A stretch of DNA of 14,699 bases from JBHIAG01 sp046758465 (lineage in GTDB: Bacteria; Acidobacteriota; Terriglobia; Acidiferrales; 2-02-FULL-67-57): NCBI GenBank assembly GCA_046758465.1, contig JBHIAG010000054.1, positions 1 through 14,699 on the forward strand, read 5' to 3'. The notes under the pieces are model-generated. The model did no database searches, was not told the DNA's origin, and worked only from the letters and a program-made list of their open reading frames with translations. The translations under genes were made by a program, and so were the position numbers. Each line of letters begins with the position of its first letter. The stretch's first letter is position 1. Shown piece after piece: positions 1 to 5,803 of the stretch.

Positions 1-25
1 GCCAGCGGCCCCCGCTACCCAGTAG
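1..25 (+). CDS. 3' end of an upstream paralogue of the SnoaL-like lipoprotein gene (partial)
   Basis: The window opens inside a reading frame whose last seven codons read P-A-A-P-A-T-Q and then TAG at 23-25. These are exactly the last seven codons and stop of the complete lipoprotein gene ending at 776, and the identity continues about 30 bp past the stop. The simplest reading is that a tandem copy of that gene lies just left of the window. Only the tip is visible, so the rest of the protein is inferred. An assembly error that repeats the same sequence would look the same. Confidence 0.55.
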
Positions 26-55
26 CCGCACTGCCCGCCGAAGCCTGAGGTAGGG
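1..55. repeat. 55-bp direct repeat, left copy
   Basis: Positions 1-55 match 752-806 base for base. The repeat covers the last codons, the stop and about 30 bp of trailer of the lipoprotein gene. The two copies are 751 bp apart, which suits a one-gene tandem duplication. Confidence 0.9.
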
Positions 56-158
56 CAGGGGCTTGCTTGCCCTGAGTCCCGCCGGCCGGCCATGGCGGGC
101 TTACGGGATCGAAGGGCGTTCGTTGCGGGGTCCCCTGCCGTTGGGTACGTTTTGGCGG

Positions 159-178
159 GGCGGGCTTTCAAGCCCGCC
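159..178. repeat. intergenic palindrome, GGCGGGCTT/AAGCCCGCC
   Basis: Nine-base arms flank a 2-nt centre. The element lies in the 268-bp spacer between the upstream gene tip and the lipoprotein start. The spacer also holds GCCTGC/GCAGGC inverted repeats near 210-230 and a GGTAGGGCAGGG motif at 50-61 that recurs at the hyuA stop codon. GGGCTT-AAGCCC-like palindromes recur near 5822, 5980 and 7330. I see no gene in this spacer. Confidence 0.6.
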
Positions 179-293
179 GTACAGGTCCGAGGACAAAAGG
201 GGCTTCAGCTTGCCTGCGGCAGGCAGGCCCCTGAGGGTGATTTCCTTCGCTTTCTTGAGAGCCATATTCCAACTTGAGAAAGGAGGGTGTCCC

Positions 294-776
294 ATGAACA
301 AACTTTTTCTCGTTTTCGCAACTTTGCTCGCCGTCGCAGCGACTGCCTGCGCCCCGCGGGTGGATGTTGCGGCCGAGCGGGCTGCCATCCGCGCGGCCGA
401 CGGCGAGTACATGAAAGCAGTGCAAGCCAAGGACGCGGATAGCTTTGTTTCCTTTTACACCGAAGATGCAGCCATGCTGCCGCCCAACGGTGCCAGGAAG
501 GACGGGAAGCAAGCCATCCGCAAGTTTGCGTCCGAGGTGCTGGAAGACCCGAACTTTGCGGTGAACTGGGTGGTCAACGCGGTGGAGGTGTCCGCCGGGG
601 GCGACTGGGCTTACACGCTCAGTGCTATCGAAATCACCACGAGCGACCCCGAGGGCAACCCCGTAACCGAGAAGGGGAAGGATGTCCATCTCTGGAAGAA
701 GCAGGCCGACGGCACCTGGAAAATCGCGGTGGACATCTGGAACTCCGACCAGCCAGCGGCCCCCGCTACCCAGTAG
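294..776 (+). CDS. SnoaL-like / DUF4440-family lipoprotein
   Basis: This 160-residue protein has a short basic N-terminus, a hydrophobic stretch and a Cys at residue 19 (A-T-A-C), which looks like a lipoprotein signal peptide, so it is probably anchored in an envelope membrane. Residues about 27-150 match the DUF4440/SnoaL-like NTF2 fold: an N-terminal helix leading to FVSFYTEDAAMLPPNG, then K-Q-A-I, and a C-terminal W-K-I-A-V-D-I-W strand. Such proteins bind small ligands or act as isomerase-like enzymes; no substrate can be named. The start at 294 is chosen because AAAGGAGGG lies just upstream and the signal peptide begins there; an in-frame extension to 63 would only translate repeat-rich spacer. 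Its last codons and trailer are duplicated at the left edge of the window, so it probably belongs to a tandem array. Confidence 0.85.
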   Translation: MNKLFLVFATLLAVAATACAPRVDVAAERAAIRAADGEYMKAVQAKDADSFVSFYTEDAAMLPPNGARKDGKQAIRKFASEVLEDPNFAVNWVVNAVEVSAGGDWAYTLSAIEITTSDPEGNPVTEKGKDVHLWKKQADGTWKIAVDIWNSDQPAAPATQ

Positions 777-806
777 CCGCACTGCCCGCCGAAGCCTGAG
801 GTAGGG
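752..806. repeat. 55-bp direct repeat, right copy
   Basis: Identical to 1-55. It covers the end of the lipoprotein gene and 30 bp of its trailer; identity stops at 807 (G here, C in the left copy). Confidence 0.9.
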
Positions 807-845
807 GCGGGGCAGAAAAGAGAACCCGTGTCCCCTAGGCGGGAG

Positions 846-931
846 CCCTTCGGCGGGCTCAGGACAAGCCTGGGGGCTCGGACTTTTCTGTTTTCTTTTT
901 CTATTTTCTATTTTCCATTTTCGCTTTCTTG
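846..931. repeat. low-complexity intergenic repeats upstream of pyrR
   Basis: This holds a CTTCGGCGGGCTCAGGACAAG-type motif (847-867) followed by a T-rich tract made of repeated TTTTCTA/TTTTCCA units (883-931). Read on the minus strand the two would encode peptides resembling CPEPAEG and KIENRK. From memory, such strings recur as spurious ORF pieces in many environmental genomes, so this is probably a dispersed non-coding repeat. Confidence 0.5.
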
Positions 932-947
932 TGCTTCCTTTGCTCCC

Positions 948-976
948 TTGACACCCTCTCTTCGCGCCACTACTAT
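948..976 (+). promoter_or_regulatory. predicted sigma70-type promoter for pyrR
   Basis: A perfect -35 TTGACA (948-953) and a -10 TACTAT (971-976, 4 of 6 to consensus) are separated by 17 bp. Transcription would start near 983, leaving a leader of about 60 nt before pyrR. The leader contains the TTTCGAG tandem repeats and no recognisable attenuator. Confidence 0.55.
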
Positions 977-1008
977 CAATCGCTTGCCTGCTGGCAGCGT
1001 GAGAGCAG

Positions 1009-1043
1009 ATTCGAGTTTCGAGTTTCGCGTTTCGAGTTTCGAA
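1009..1043. repeat. heptamer tandem repeat (TTTCGAG) in the pyrR leader
   Basis: About five near-perfect 7-bp units of TTTCGAG/TTTCGCG end two bases before the proposed pyrR start codon. They lie between the predicted promoter and the gene, so they would be transcribed. Copy-number change could alter the distance to the start codon. Confidence 0.75.
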
Positions 1044-1044
1044 C

Positions 1045-1593
1045 TTGCCCTTCCAAGAAAAAAGCCAGTTGATGTCAGCGGCCGAAATCGACCGCACCCT
1101 CGTCCGCCTGGCTCATGAAATCGTCGAGAAAGCCGGCCCCGACCCCCTGGCCCTGGTCGGCATCCGCCGCCGCGGCGTCCCGCTCGCCCAGCGCCTCGCC
1201 GCCCGTATCGCCCACATTGAAAGCCGCCCGGTGGACATCGGCATCCTCGACATCACCCTCTACCGCGACGACCTCTCCCTCATCGCCGAGCAACCCGTCG
1301 TCCGCTCCACCGAACTCACCTTCCCGCTCGACGGCAAGACCGTCATCCTCGTGGACGACGTCCTCTACACCGGCCGCACCACCCGCGCCGCCCTCGACGC
1401 CCTGTTCGACTTCGGCCGGCCCAACAAAGTCCAGCTCTGCGTCCTCATCGACCGCGGCGGCCGCGAACTGCCCGTCGAGGCTACCTATGTCGGCCGCTTC
1501 GTCCAAACCCACGCCAACGAAACCGTCGAAGTCCGCCTCCGCGAAATTGACCAGGAAGACCGCGTCTTCCTGGTCGAAAAACTCCCCGACTAG
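1045..1593 (+). CDS. pyrR: bifunctional pyr operon regulator / uracil phosphoribosyltransferase PyrR
   Basis: This 182-residue protein matches PyrR along its whole length. PyrR senses UMP/UTP and binds pyr mRNA in many bacteria, and also has uracil phosphoribosyltransferase activity (uracil + PRPP to UMP). Visible signatures are RLAHEIVEK near the N-terminus, VGIRRRGVPLA, DITLYRDDLS, the PRPP-binding loop VILVDDVLYTGRT, and LIDRGGRELP. The TTG at 1045 is preferred over the ATG at 1072 because the family usually has about eight residues before the L-M-x-A-x-E-I segment, as in Thermus and Bacillus PyrR (from memory). The ribosome-binding site is weak for either start. No pyrB or pyrC follows: the gene is isolated and followed by repeats, so it must act on distant targets if it regulates. 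Confidence 0.93.
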   Translation: MPFQEKSQLMSAAEIDRTLVRLAHEIVEKAGPDPLALVGIRRRGVPLAQRLAARIAHIESRPVDIGILDITLYRDDLSLIAEQPVVRSTELTFPLDGKTVILVDDVLYTGRTTRAALDALFDFGRPNKVQLCVLIDRGGRELPVEATYVGRFVQTHANETVEVRLREIDQEDRVFLVEKLPD

Positions 1594-1630
1594 CCCGCTG
1601 CTCAGGCAGTCTAGGGCAGGGCTTCTCGGA

Positions 1631-1824
1631 GCCCCGAAGCTTCGGGGCCCAGTGCAAACCTGCGAGCTTGCTGGGAGCCCCGCGTTCAACCCAGTGGCTC
1701 CAGCCACTGGGGAATGCCTCCCCCTGGCTGCGGGTGGAGACGAATCACATTTGTCCTGTCTCTATGTCCTCTGTGCCTCTGTGGTGAATTCTGGACGCCG
1801 AGCCCGGTGGCACCGGCCACCGGG
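1631..1824. repeat. cluster of intergenic palindromes and a CACAGAG-type repeat
   Basis: The gap after pyrR (1594-1852) has no credible gene. It holds a perfect 18-bp palindrome around CCCGAAGCTTCGGG (1631-1648), an inverted repeat CCCAGTGGCT/AGCCACTGGG (1690-1711), a pyrimidine-rich stretch at 1753-1790 whose complement contains CACCACAGAGGCACAGAGG, and CCCGGTGGC/GCCACCGGG (1803-1824). The first belongs to the palindrome family that also occurs inside genes further right. None is followed by a T-run, so they are not clear intrinsic terminators. Confidence 0.6.
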
Positions 1825-1852
1825 GGATTAGAGCCCCTGGGATTCGATAAGG

Positions 1853-1980
1853 CTAGAGCTTGAGCGACTTCAGGTAGGCGCGAAAAGCCGCCCCCAGCTC
1901 AGGGTGCTTCTCGGAGCGAGGCGTAGCCGAGCGAAGATCCCGCGTTTTCTGCGGGAAGCCCCAGCTCCACCGTGGCGCGC
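1853..1980 (-). pseudogene. galU 3'-end remnant (duplicated C-terminus with a 46-bp insertion)
   Basis: On the minus strand this repeats the last 82 bp of the intact galU. Bases 1853-1910 match 2656-2713 with 3 mismatches, and 1957-1980 match 2714-2737 with 2. Between the halves, 1911-1956 is an extra 46 bp containing a CCCGC/GCGGG hairpin. Since 46 is not a multiple of three, it breaks the galU frame. The remnant abuts the stop codon of the DUF4177-repeat gene. The 675 bp between the copies hold that gene and its upstream region. It is a relic and not expected to be functional. Confidence 0.85.
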
Positions 1981-2546
1981 TACTCCGCGACGCCTTTCTC
2001 CAGGATCGCCATGTGCTCGGCGCGGCTCACCATGCCAACCACTTCGTACCCCTGCTCGATGGCTTCCGTCATTTCTCTCTGCAAGGTGGAGGTCAGCGTG
2101 GTTGCCAGCAGCAGGTACTGATAGCGGTTCTCAGCACCGGGCGCTTTCTCCAACACACACACGACTTCCTCGGAGCCAAACATCCGCTTTTTAGAGATCA
2201 TGGTGCTCGGGAGCAAGCGAAAGCCTTTGGCCGCAGCTTCATCGAGTTCTTTTTGCATGGTGGAGGTCCTGGTGGTGGCGAGCAGCAAGTACTCATAGGT
2301 GTCAGGCGGCTCAGTGACTCTCTCCAGGATGAGAGCCATTTCCGTGCCGCTGGTGGGCGAGCCCACCAGAATGCGGTAGCCGGCGGCCGCAGCTTCGTTC
2401 AGCTCTTTTTGCATGGTGGAGGTTTTCTTGGTGGCGAGTAAGAGGTAGCGCTGGCTGAGGTCAAGTTTGGGTTCTTTCCGCGCCAGCAGAGTCAGGGGCA
2501 GCAAAAGAATCAAAACACCTACTCCTAAGGCGAGGCTGCGTTTCAT
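1980..2546 (-). CDS. exported protein with three DUF4177-like repeats
   Basis: The 188-residue product starts with a basic then strongly hydrophobic segment (residues 1-22), a signal peptide or anchor. Three homologous units of about 45-50 residues follow, at roughly 33-77, 85-134 and 143-184. Each has the pattern Y-L-L-L-A-T-x-x-T-S-T-(M/L)-Q-(K/R)-E, an Ala-rich helix, then G-(Y/F)-(R/E) and a hydrophobic strand ending in L-E-(K/R). This resembles the small DUF4177 alpha/beta module, whose function is unknown. Units 1 and 2 also share 20 identical bases 156 bp apart, a fairly recent internal duplication. The start at 2546 is set by AAGGAG a few bases upstream on the minus strand; an extension to 2588 lacks this. 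The stop falls at the junction with the galU remnant, so the C-terminus may have been shaped by the rearrangement. Confidence 0.75.
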   Translation of the reverse strand: MKRSLALGVGVLILLLPLTLLARKEPKLDLSQRYLLLATKKTSTMQKELNEAAAAGYRILVGSPTSGTEMALILERVTEPPDTYEYLLLATTRTSTMQKELDEAAAKGFRLLPSTMISKKRMFGSEEVVCVLEKAPGAENRYQYLLLATTLTSTLQREMTEAIEQGYEVVGMVSRAEHMAILEKGVAE

Positions 2547-2655
2547 TTTTTTCTCCTTGCCGGTGAAATCTAAGATGCCAAACCTCACGGGGAAACCCCA
2601 CAGTGGCTAAAATCTTACTGCGGGCGCGGCTCGAACTCAACTCGCCCGGGCGCGA

Positions 2656-2737
2656 CTACAGCTTGAGCGACTTCAGGTAGGCGCGGAAGGCCGCCCCCAG
2701 CTCAGGGTGCTTCAGCCCTAGCTCCACCGTGGCCCGC
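2656..2737 (-). repeat. parental copy of the duplicated galU 3' end
   Basis: These 82 bp, the last 26 codons and stop of galU, are repeated in the same orientation at 1853-1980 with 5 mismatches and one 46-bp insertion. Confidence 0.85.
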
Positions 2738-3555
2738 AGCAGCCCGAGCTTGTGGCCGGCGTCGTAATAAGCACCCTCAAAGCGAAAGGCATAGACTGGC
2801 CGGGAGCGCGCATAGCGCAGCAGGCTGTCGGTAATCTGGATTTCGCCGCCCCGCCCCGGCTCGGTCTGCTCGATGGCAGCAAAGATGTCGGGCTCGAGCA
2901 GGTAGCGCCCCACCACCCCGTAGGGCGACGGCGCCTGGCCCAGCGGCGGCTTTTCGACCAGCGCGCTGACGCGGAACAACCGGTCTTTCCACTCCCGCCG
3001 CGCCGCAGGATGAACCGGCTCGACTCCGAGCATCCCGTAGCGGTTCACTTTCTCCGGCGCCACCGCGCGCGTGGCAATGATGCAGCCCGGAAACTCCCCA
3101 TAGACCTCCAGCAACTGCCGCAGGCAGGGCGTCGAGTGATCAATGATGTCGTCAGGCAGCAGCACGGCAAAGGGTTCCGCGCCCACCAGCGCCCGCGCAC
3201 AGCCAATGGCGTCGCCCAGCCCCCGCGGCGCGGGCTGTCGCACCGAGCGCACGCTGGCGAGCTGCGAGAGCCGCCGCACAAGCTCAAGTTCTTCGCTCTT
3301 GCCACGCTCGGCCAGCACACGCTCGAGTTCGGGGTCGCGACTGAAGTGATCTTCGAGCGTATCCTTGCCCTCGCTCGTCACCAGGATGACGACCTCGATG
3401 CCGCTCGCCACCGCCTCCTCCACCGCGTACTGGATGAGCGGCTTGTCCACAAGCGCTAGCATCTCTTTGGGCAGGGCTTTGGTGGCCGGAAGGAAACGCG
3501 TGCCCAGACCGGCGACGGGTAGCACCGCTTTACGGATTTTCTGGCTGGGCTTCAA
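2656..3555 (-). CDS. galU: UTP--glucose-1-phosphate uridylyltransferase
   Basis: The 299-residue protein is a full-length GalU, which makes UDP-glucose from UTP and glucose-1-phosphate for cell-wall, capsule and trehalose pathways. The nucleotide-binding signature G-L-G-T-R-F-L-P-A-T-K-A-L-P-K-E-M is at 16-32. DKPLIQYAVEEA, LLPDDII, ALVEKPP, GGEIQITDSL and YDAGHKLG follow in the usual order. The start is TTG at 3555: the previous in-frame stop is only 9 bp upstream and no ATG occurs before the nucleotide-binding motif. It lies 9 bp after the dehydratase-family gene on the same strand, so the two are probably cotranscribed, possibly with coupled translation since no strong ribosome-binding site is visible. 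Its 3' end has been duplicated downstream. Confidence 0.95.
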   Translation of the reverse strand: MKPSQKIRKAVLPVAGLGTRFLPATKALPKEMLALVDKPLIQYAVEEAVASGIEVVILVTSEGKDTLEDHFSRDPELERVLAERGKSEELELVRRLSQLASVRSVRQPAPRGLGDAIGCARALVGAEPFAVLLPDDIIDHSTPCLRQLLEVYGEFPGCIIATRAVAPEKVNRYGMLGVEPVHPAARREWKDRLFRVSALVEKPPLGQAPSPYGVVGRYLLEPDIFAAIEQTEPGRGGEIQITDSLLRYARSRPVYAFRFEGAYYDAGHKLGLLRATVELGLKHPELGAAFRAYLKSLKL

Positions 3556-3564
3556 ACCGCTGTC

Positions 3565-4566
3565 TTAGGAGCGGGCGGAGGCCGCTGTGCGTTGGGCTCG
3601 GCTCCGCACCATCTCGGCCAGCCGCCCGGGTTCAATGTTGCCGCCGCTGAGCACGATGACAATCTTCTGGTTCTTTTCCTTACCGGCGAGATGACGCAGT
3701 AGCGCCGCCACCCCCACCGCCCCTGCGGGCTCGACCACCAGCTTGTCTTCTTCCAGCAGCCGCACCGTGGCGCCGACAATCTCCTCCTCGCTCACCAGCA
3801 GCACGTCGTCCACGTATTGCTGCGCCAGCGCAAAGGTAAGCCGCCCGGGGCGGTTGGCGACGAGCCCGTCGGCGACGCTGGGCTCGTTGGGCACTGCAGT
3901 CGGCTTGCCCTGCGTGAGCGACACCTTCATCGAAGGGAGGACTTGAGGCTGCACGCCGTAGATGCGCGCGGGCGCGCCGCTCTGCTTCAGCACTGCCGAC
4001 GTGCCCGCCACCAAACCCCCGCCGCTCACCGGCACCAGCACCACATCGGCGTCGGGGGCTTGCTCGAGCAGCTCGAAGCCGAGCGTGCCGTTGCCGCGGA
4101 TTGTGCCTTCGTCGTCGAACGAGTGCACCAGCACCTTGCCCTGCTCCCGGCTTAGCCGGTCCACCGTCGCCCTGCGCACCGCAAAATCGTTGGCGCAGAA
4201 AACTACCTCGGCCCCGAGCTTGCGGGCGGCCGCGATTTTGTTCGGCGCGCTGCGCTCCAGCATCACCACCGTCACCCGCACGCCCTGCTCGCGACACACA
4301 TGGGCGATGGCCCGCGCGAAGTTGCCCGACGAGCCCGTGACCACGCCATGCTTCCGCGCCGCCTCCAACTGCCGCAGCAACCCGCCATAGGCCGCGCGAA
4401 TTTTGAACGAGTGCGTGAGTTGCAGATTCTCCGCCTTGAGATAGACCCGGTTGCCGCTGCGCGCGCTCAGCGCGTCCGAATAGATGAGCGGCGTAATGCG
4501 CACTTTATCCCGCAGCAGCGCCCGCGTCTGCTCGAACTTCTCCAGCGTAAACATCGGCCCCAGCAT
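3565..4566 (-). CDS. threonine/serine dehydratase-family PLP enzyme
   Basis: The 333-residue protein is a fold-type II PLP enzyme of the threonine dehydratase / serine racemase group. The Schiff-base lysine is K55 in HSFKIRAA, the substrate loop is SSGNFARA at 79-86, and the C-terminal LSGGN motif is present. The phosphate-binding loop reads P-V-S-G-G-G-L (179-185) instead of the common tetraglycine GGGGL; a Ser here occurs in some relatives such as EutB-like dehydratases (from memory). There is no C-terminal ACT domain, so it is not the long isoleucine-regulated biosynthetic IlvA. Its exact substrate (threonine, serine or a hydroxyaspartate) is open. The start at 4566 has AAGGGG close upstream; a second ATG four codons later (4554) is equally possible. 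It leads a probable operon with galU. Confidence 0.88.
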   Translation of the reverse strand: MLGPMFTLEKFEQTRALLRDKVRITPLIYSDALSARSGNRVYLKAENLQLTHSFKIRAAYGGLLRQLEAARKHGVVTGSSGNFARAIAHVCREQGVRVTVVMLERSAPNKIAAARKLGAEVVFCANDFAVRRATVDRLSREQGKVLVHSFDDEGTIRGNGTLGFELLEQAPDADVVLVPVSGGGLVAGTSAVLKQSGAPARIYGVQPQVLPSMKVSLTQGKPTAVPNEPSVADGLVANRPGRLTFALAQQYVDDVLLVSEEEIVGATVRLLEEDKLVVEPAGAVGVAALLRHLAGKEKNQKIVIVLSGGNIEPGRLAEMVRSRAQRTAASARS

Positions 4567-4770
4567 AATCCCCTTGTTCTGGGTAGCCCACGGCCTCGGC
4601 GCCCCCCCGTCCCGACGCGGCGCGACCGGGCGGAGACCCGTCCGGGTGCCTTGCCGCTGGAATTGAGCGAAGCCAAACTACGCCCTGCCCCACCCCAGCT
4701 TATCCAGCGCCTTGCGATCGGGTCGGGCCCCGCTTGCCCCCAGCTGGCCGAATGGCTTTGGGGGTGGGAC

Positions 4771-5718
4771 TCACCGTCGTGGGCTTTGCCCTACCCAGCG
4801 GCGGAGGGCCGCAGCCGTCAGCGGCCCCCGTTCGGTCAGGAGCCGAACCTCGCGGCGCAAGGGAATCCGCTCAAAGTAGCGGTTCTCTACCCGAACGCCG
4901 CGCGGCGCACCCCGCCAGAGCTCCGCCGCCGGCTTCTCTTCTCCCGAAGCTTCGGGACGGTAGAGTCGCGCCATCCCGCATGCCCGGTAACCAGGCATTC
5001 GGGACGGAAGAATCTTCGTAGTGTCCGCCAGCACGTAGAACGGTTTGCGGGCCGCACGCGCCGCGTCTTGCAACACGCGCGTGCCGATTTTGTTCACGTA
5101 GGCGCCTGCCCCGCCAGCGGCGGGGCCGGGCAGGATGGCGTCGGCACCCACCACCACCGCGTCGGCTTCCCGCACGCGAGCGGGTAGAGCCGCGTCCGCG
5201 ACCAGCACCACCGGAATCCCGGCACGCGCCAGCTTCTCCGCCAGCCGCCGGCCTTCGAGCTGCGGCCGCCCCTCCGAACAGACCACGCGCGCGAGCTTCC
5301 CGCGGGCAGCCAGCAGCGCCGCCAGCACCGTGGAACTATAGGAATAAGTCAGTACGACCGCTCGCGGGCGCAGCCGTCGGGCAAACTGGCGGGCGATTTT
5401 CCGATTGCTGTGGCGCAGCGCGCGGCGGAAACCCCGAAGCTTCGGGGCGAGCGCTTTCTGGAGTTCCCGCGGGGAAACGCCCTGCTCGGCAGCACACGCG
5501 ACGCGATTCGCCAGATTGATTACCGGTGCCATCGCAGGCTGCGCCCGCAGAGTCGCTTCGGCTAGTATGGCCAACTGTCGGGCTTCGGGCCGCTGGCTGC
5601 GGCGAATGAAGTCCAGCAGCGCGGCCGCCGCACGCTCGGCAATCTCCGCGGCGCCGGAGCGGTGGTCGCGCCCCAGCGCGTGGATTCGTTTGCGCGCGCT
5701 GTGAAACGCCTCCGCCAT
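4771..5718 (-). CDS. eIF-2B alpha/beta/delta-family protein (MtnA / ribose-1,5-bisphosphate isomerase-like)
   Basis: The 315-residue protein has the domain shared by eIF-2B subunits, methylthioribose-1-phosphate isomerase and ribose-1,5-bisphosphate isomerase: a helical N-terminal third, then TYSYSSTVL (124-132), CSEGRPQLEGRRLAEKL (147-163), VVGADAI (189-195), NKIGT (209-213) and FYVLADTTK. The Cys near 147 and Asp 193 correspond to the catalytic pair of the isomerases. A bacterial copy is more likely a sugar-phosphate isomerase than a translation factor; the substrate is not evident. The coding sequence carries at least four palindromes at 4942, 4974, 5105 and 5432. They encode pieces such as PEASG, PSRMPG, PGPAAGGAG and PKLRG that seem extra relative to the family. 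No Shine-Dalgarno is seen, but a promoter lies about 25 bp upstream, suggesting a very short leader. Confidence 0.82.
   Translation of the reverse strand: MAEAFHSARKRIHALGRDHRSGAAEIAERAAAALLDFIRRSQRPEARQLAILAEATLRAQPAMAPVINLANRVACAAEQGVSPRELQKALAPKLRGFRRALRHSNRKIARQFARRLRPRAVVLTYSYSSTVLAALLAARGKLARVVCSEGRPQLEGRRLAEKLARAGIPVVLVADAALPARVREADAVVVGADAILPGPAAGGAGAYVNKIGTRVLQDAARAARKPFYVLADTTKILPSRMPGYRACGMARLYRPEASGEEKPAAELWRGAPRGVRVENRYFERIPLRREVRLLTERGPLTAAALRRWVGQSPRR
4942..4957. repeat. in-gene palindrome TCCCGAAGCTTCGGGA
   Basis: A perfect 16-bp palindrome inside the eIF-2B-like gene, read as P-E-A-S-G on the minus strand. Same core as 1631-1648 and 5432-5447. Confidence 0.8.
4974..5004. repeat. 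in-gene hairpin TCCCG-ATGCC/GGCAT-CGGGA
   Basis: The outer arms TCCCG/CGGGA and inner ATGCC/GGCAT form an interrupted hairpin with a loop of about 9 nt. It is translated on the minus strand as part of P-S-R-M-P-G-Y-R-A-C-G in the eIF-2B-like protein, directly after LADTTKIL. Confidence 0.65.
5105..5134. repeat. in-gene hairpin CCCCGCC/GGCGGGG
   Basis: Seven-base arms (5109-5115 and 5119-5125) with a 3-nt loop sit within wider CCTGC/GCAGG arms. It encodes the Pro/Gly/Ala stretch between GADAIL and NKIGT, two motifs that are normally only a few residues apart. Confidence 0.6.
5432..5447. repeat. in-gene palindrome CCCCGAAGCTTCGGGG
   Basis: A perfect 16-bp palindrome read as P-K-L-R-G (residues 92-96) in the eIF-2B-like protein. 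Same core as the intergenic copy at 1631-1648, but in a different reading frame from the copy at 4942. Confidence 0.8.
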
Positions 5719-5742
5719 CGTAAGTCTGTGATAGTCGTACCT

Positions 5743-5771
5743 ATTCTATGCTCGTTCAGGATGATTGGCGA
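5743..5771 (-). promoter_or_regulatory. predicted promoter for the eIF-2B-like gene
   Basis: On the minus strand a -35 TCGCCA (4 of 6) at 5766-5771 and a -10 TAGAAT (5 of 6) at 5743-5748 are 17 bp apart. The start codon at 5718 would follow the transcription start by under 20 nt. Confidence 0.4.
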
Positions 5772-5803
5772 CACGGCAGCGAGCGTTGGTTCCGCTTGGG
5801 CGG

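Noticed and set aside
1009..1043. CRISPR-like repeat
   Set aside because: The units are only 7 bp and contiguous, with no spacers and no cas genes.
977..1044. PyrR-binding attenuator in the pyrR leader
   Set aside because: I find no anti-terminator/terminator pair or recognisable PyrR-binding loop, only heptamer repeats.
168..1097. A 309-codon minus-strand frame across the lipoprotein gene and pyrR leader
   Set aside because: It translates dispersed repeats (KIENRK, CPEPAEG, FETRN) and the antisense of a clear lipoprotein gene.
1631..1648. Rho-independent terminator of pyrR
   Set aside because: The stem is strong but no T-run follows on either strand, and the same sequence recurs inside coding regions.
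1115..1831. A 238-codon plus-strand frame overlapping pyrR
   Set aside because: It is a frame-shifted shadow of PyrR, rich in Ser/Pro/Ala, and runs on into palindromic spacer.
2013..2441. A 142-codon plus-strand frame opposite the DUF4177-repeat gene
   Set aside because: Its apparent internal repeats simply mirror the repeats of the minus-strand gene, which has the signal peptide and ribosome-binding site.
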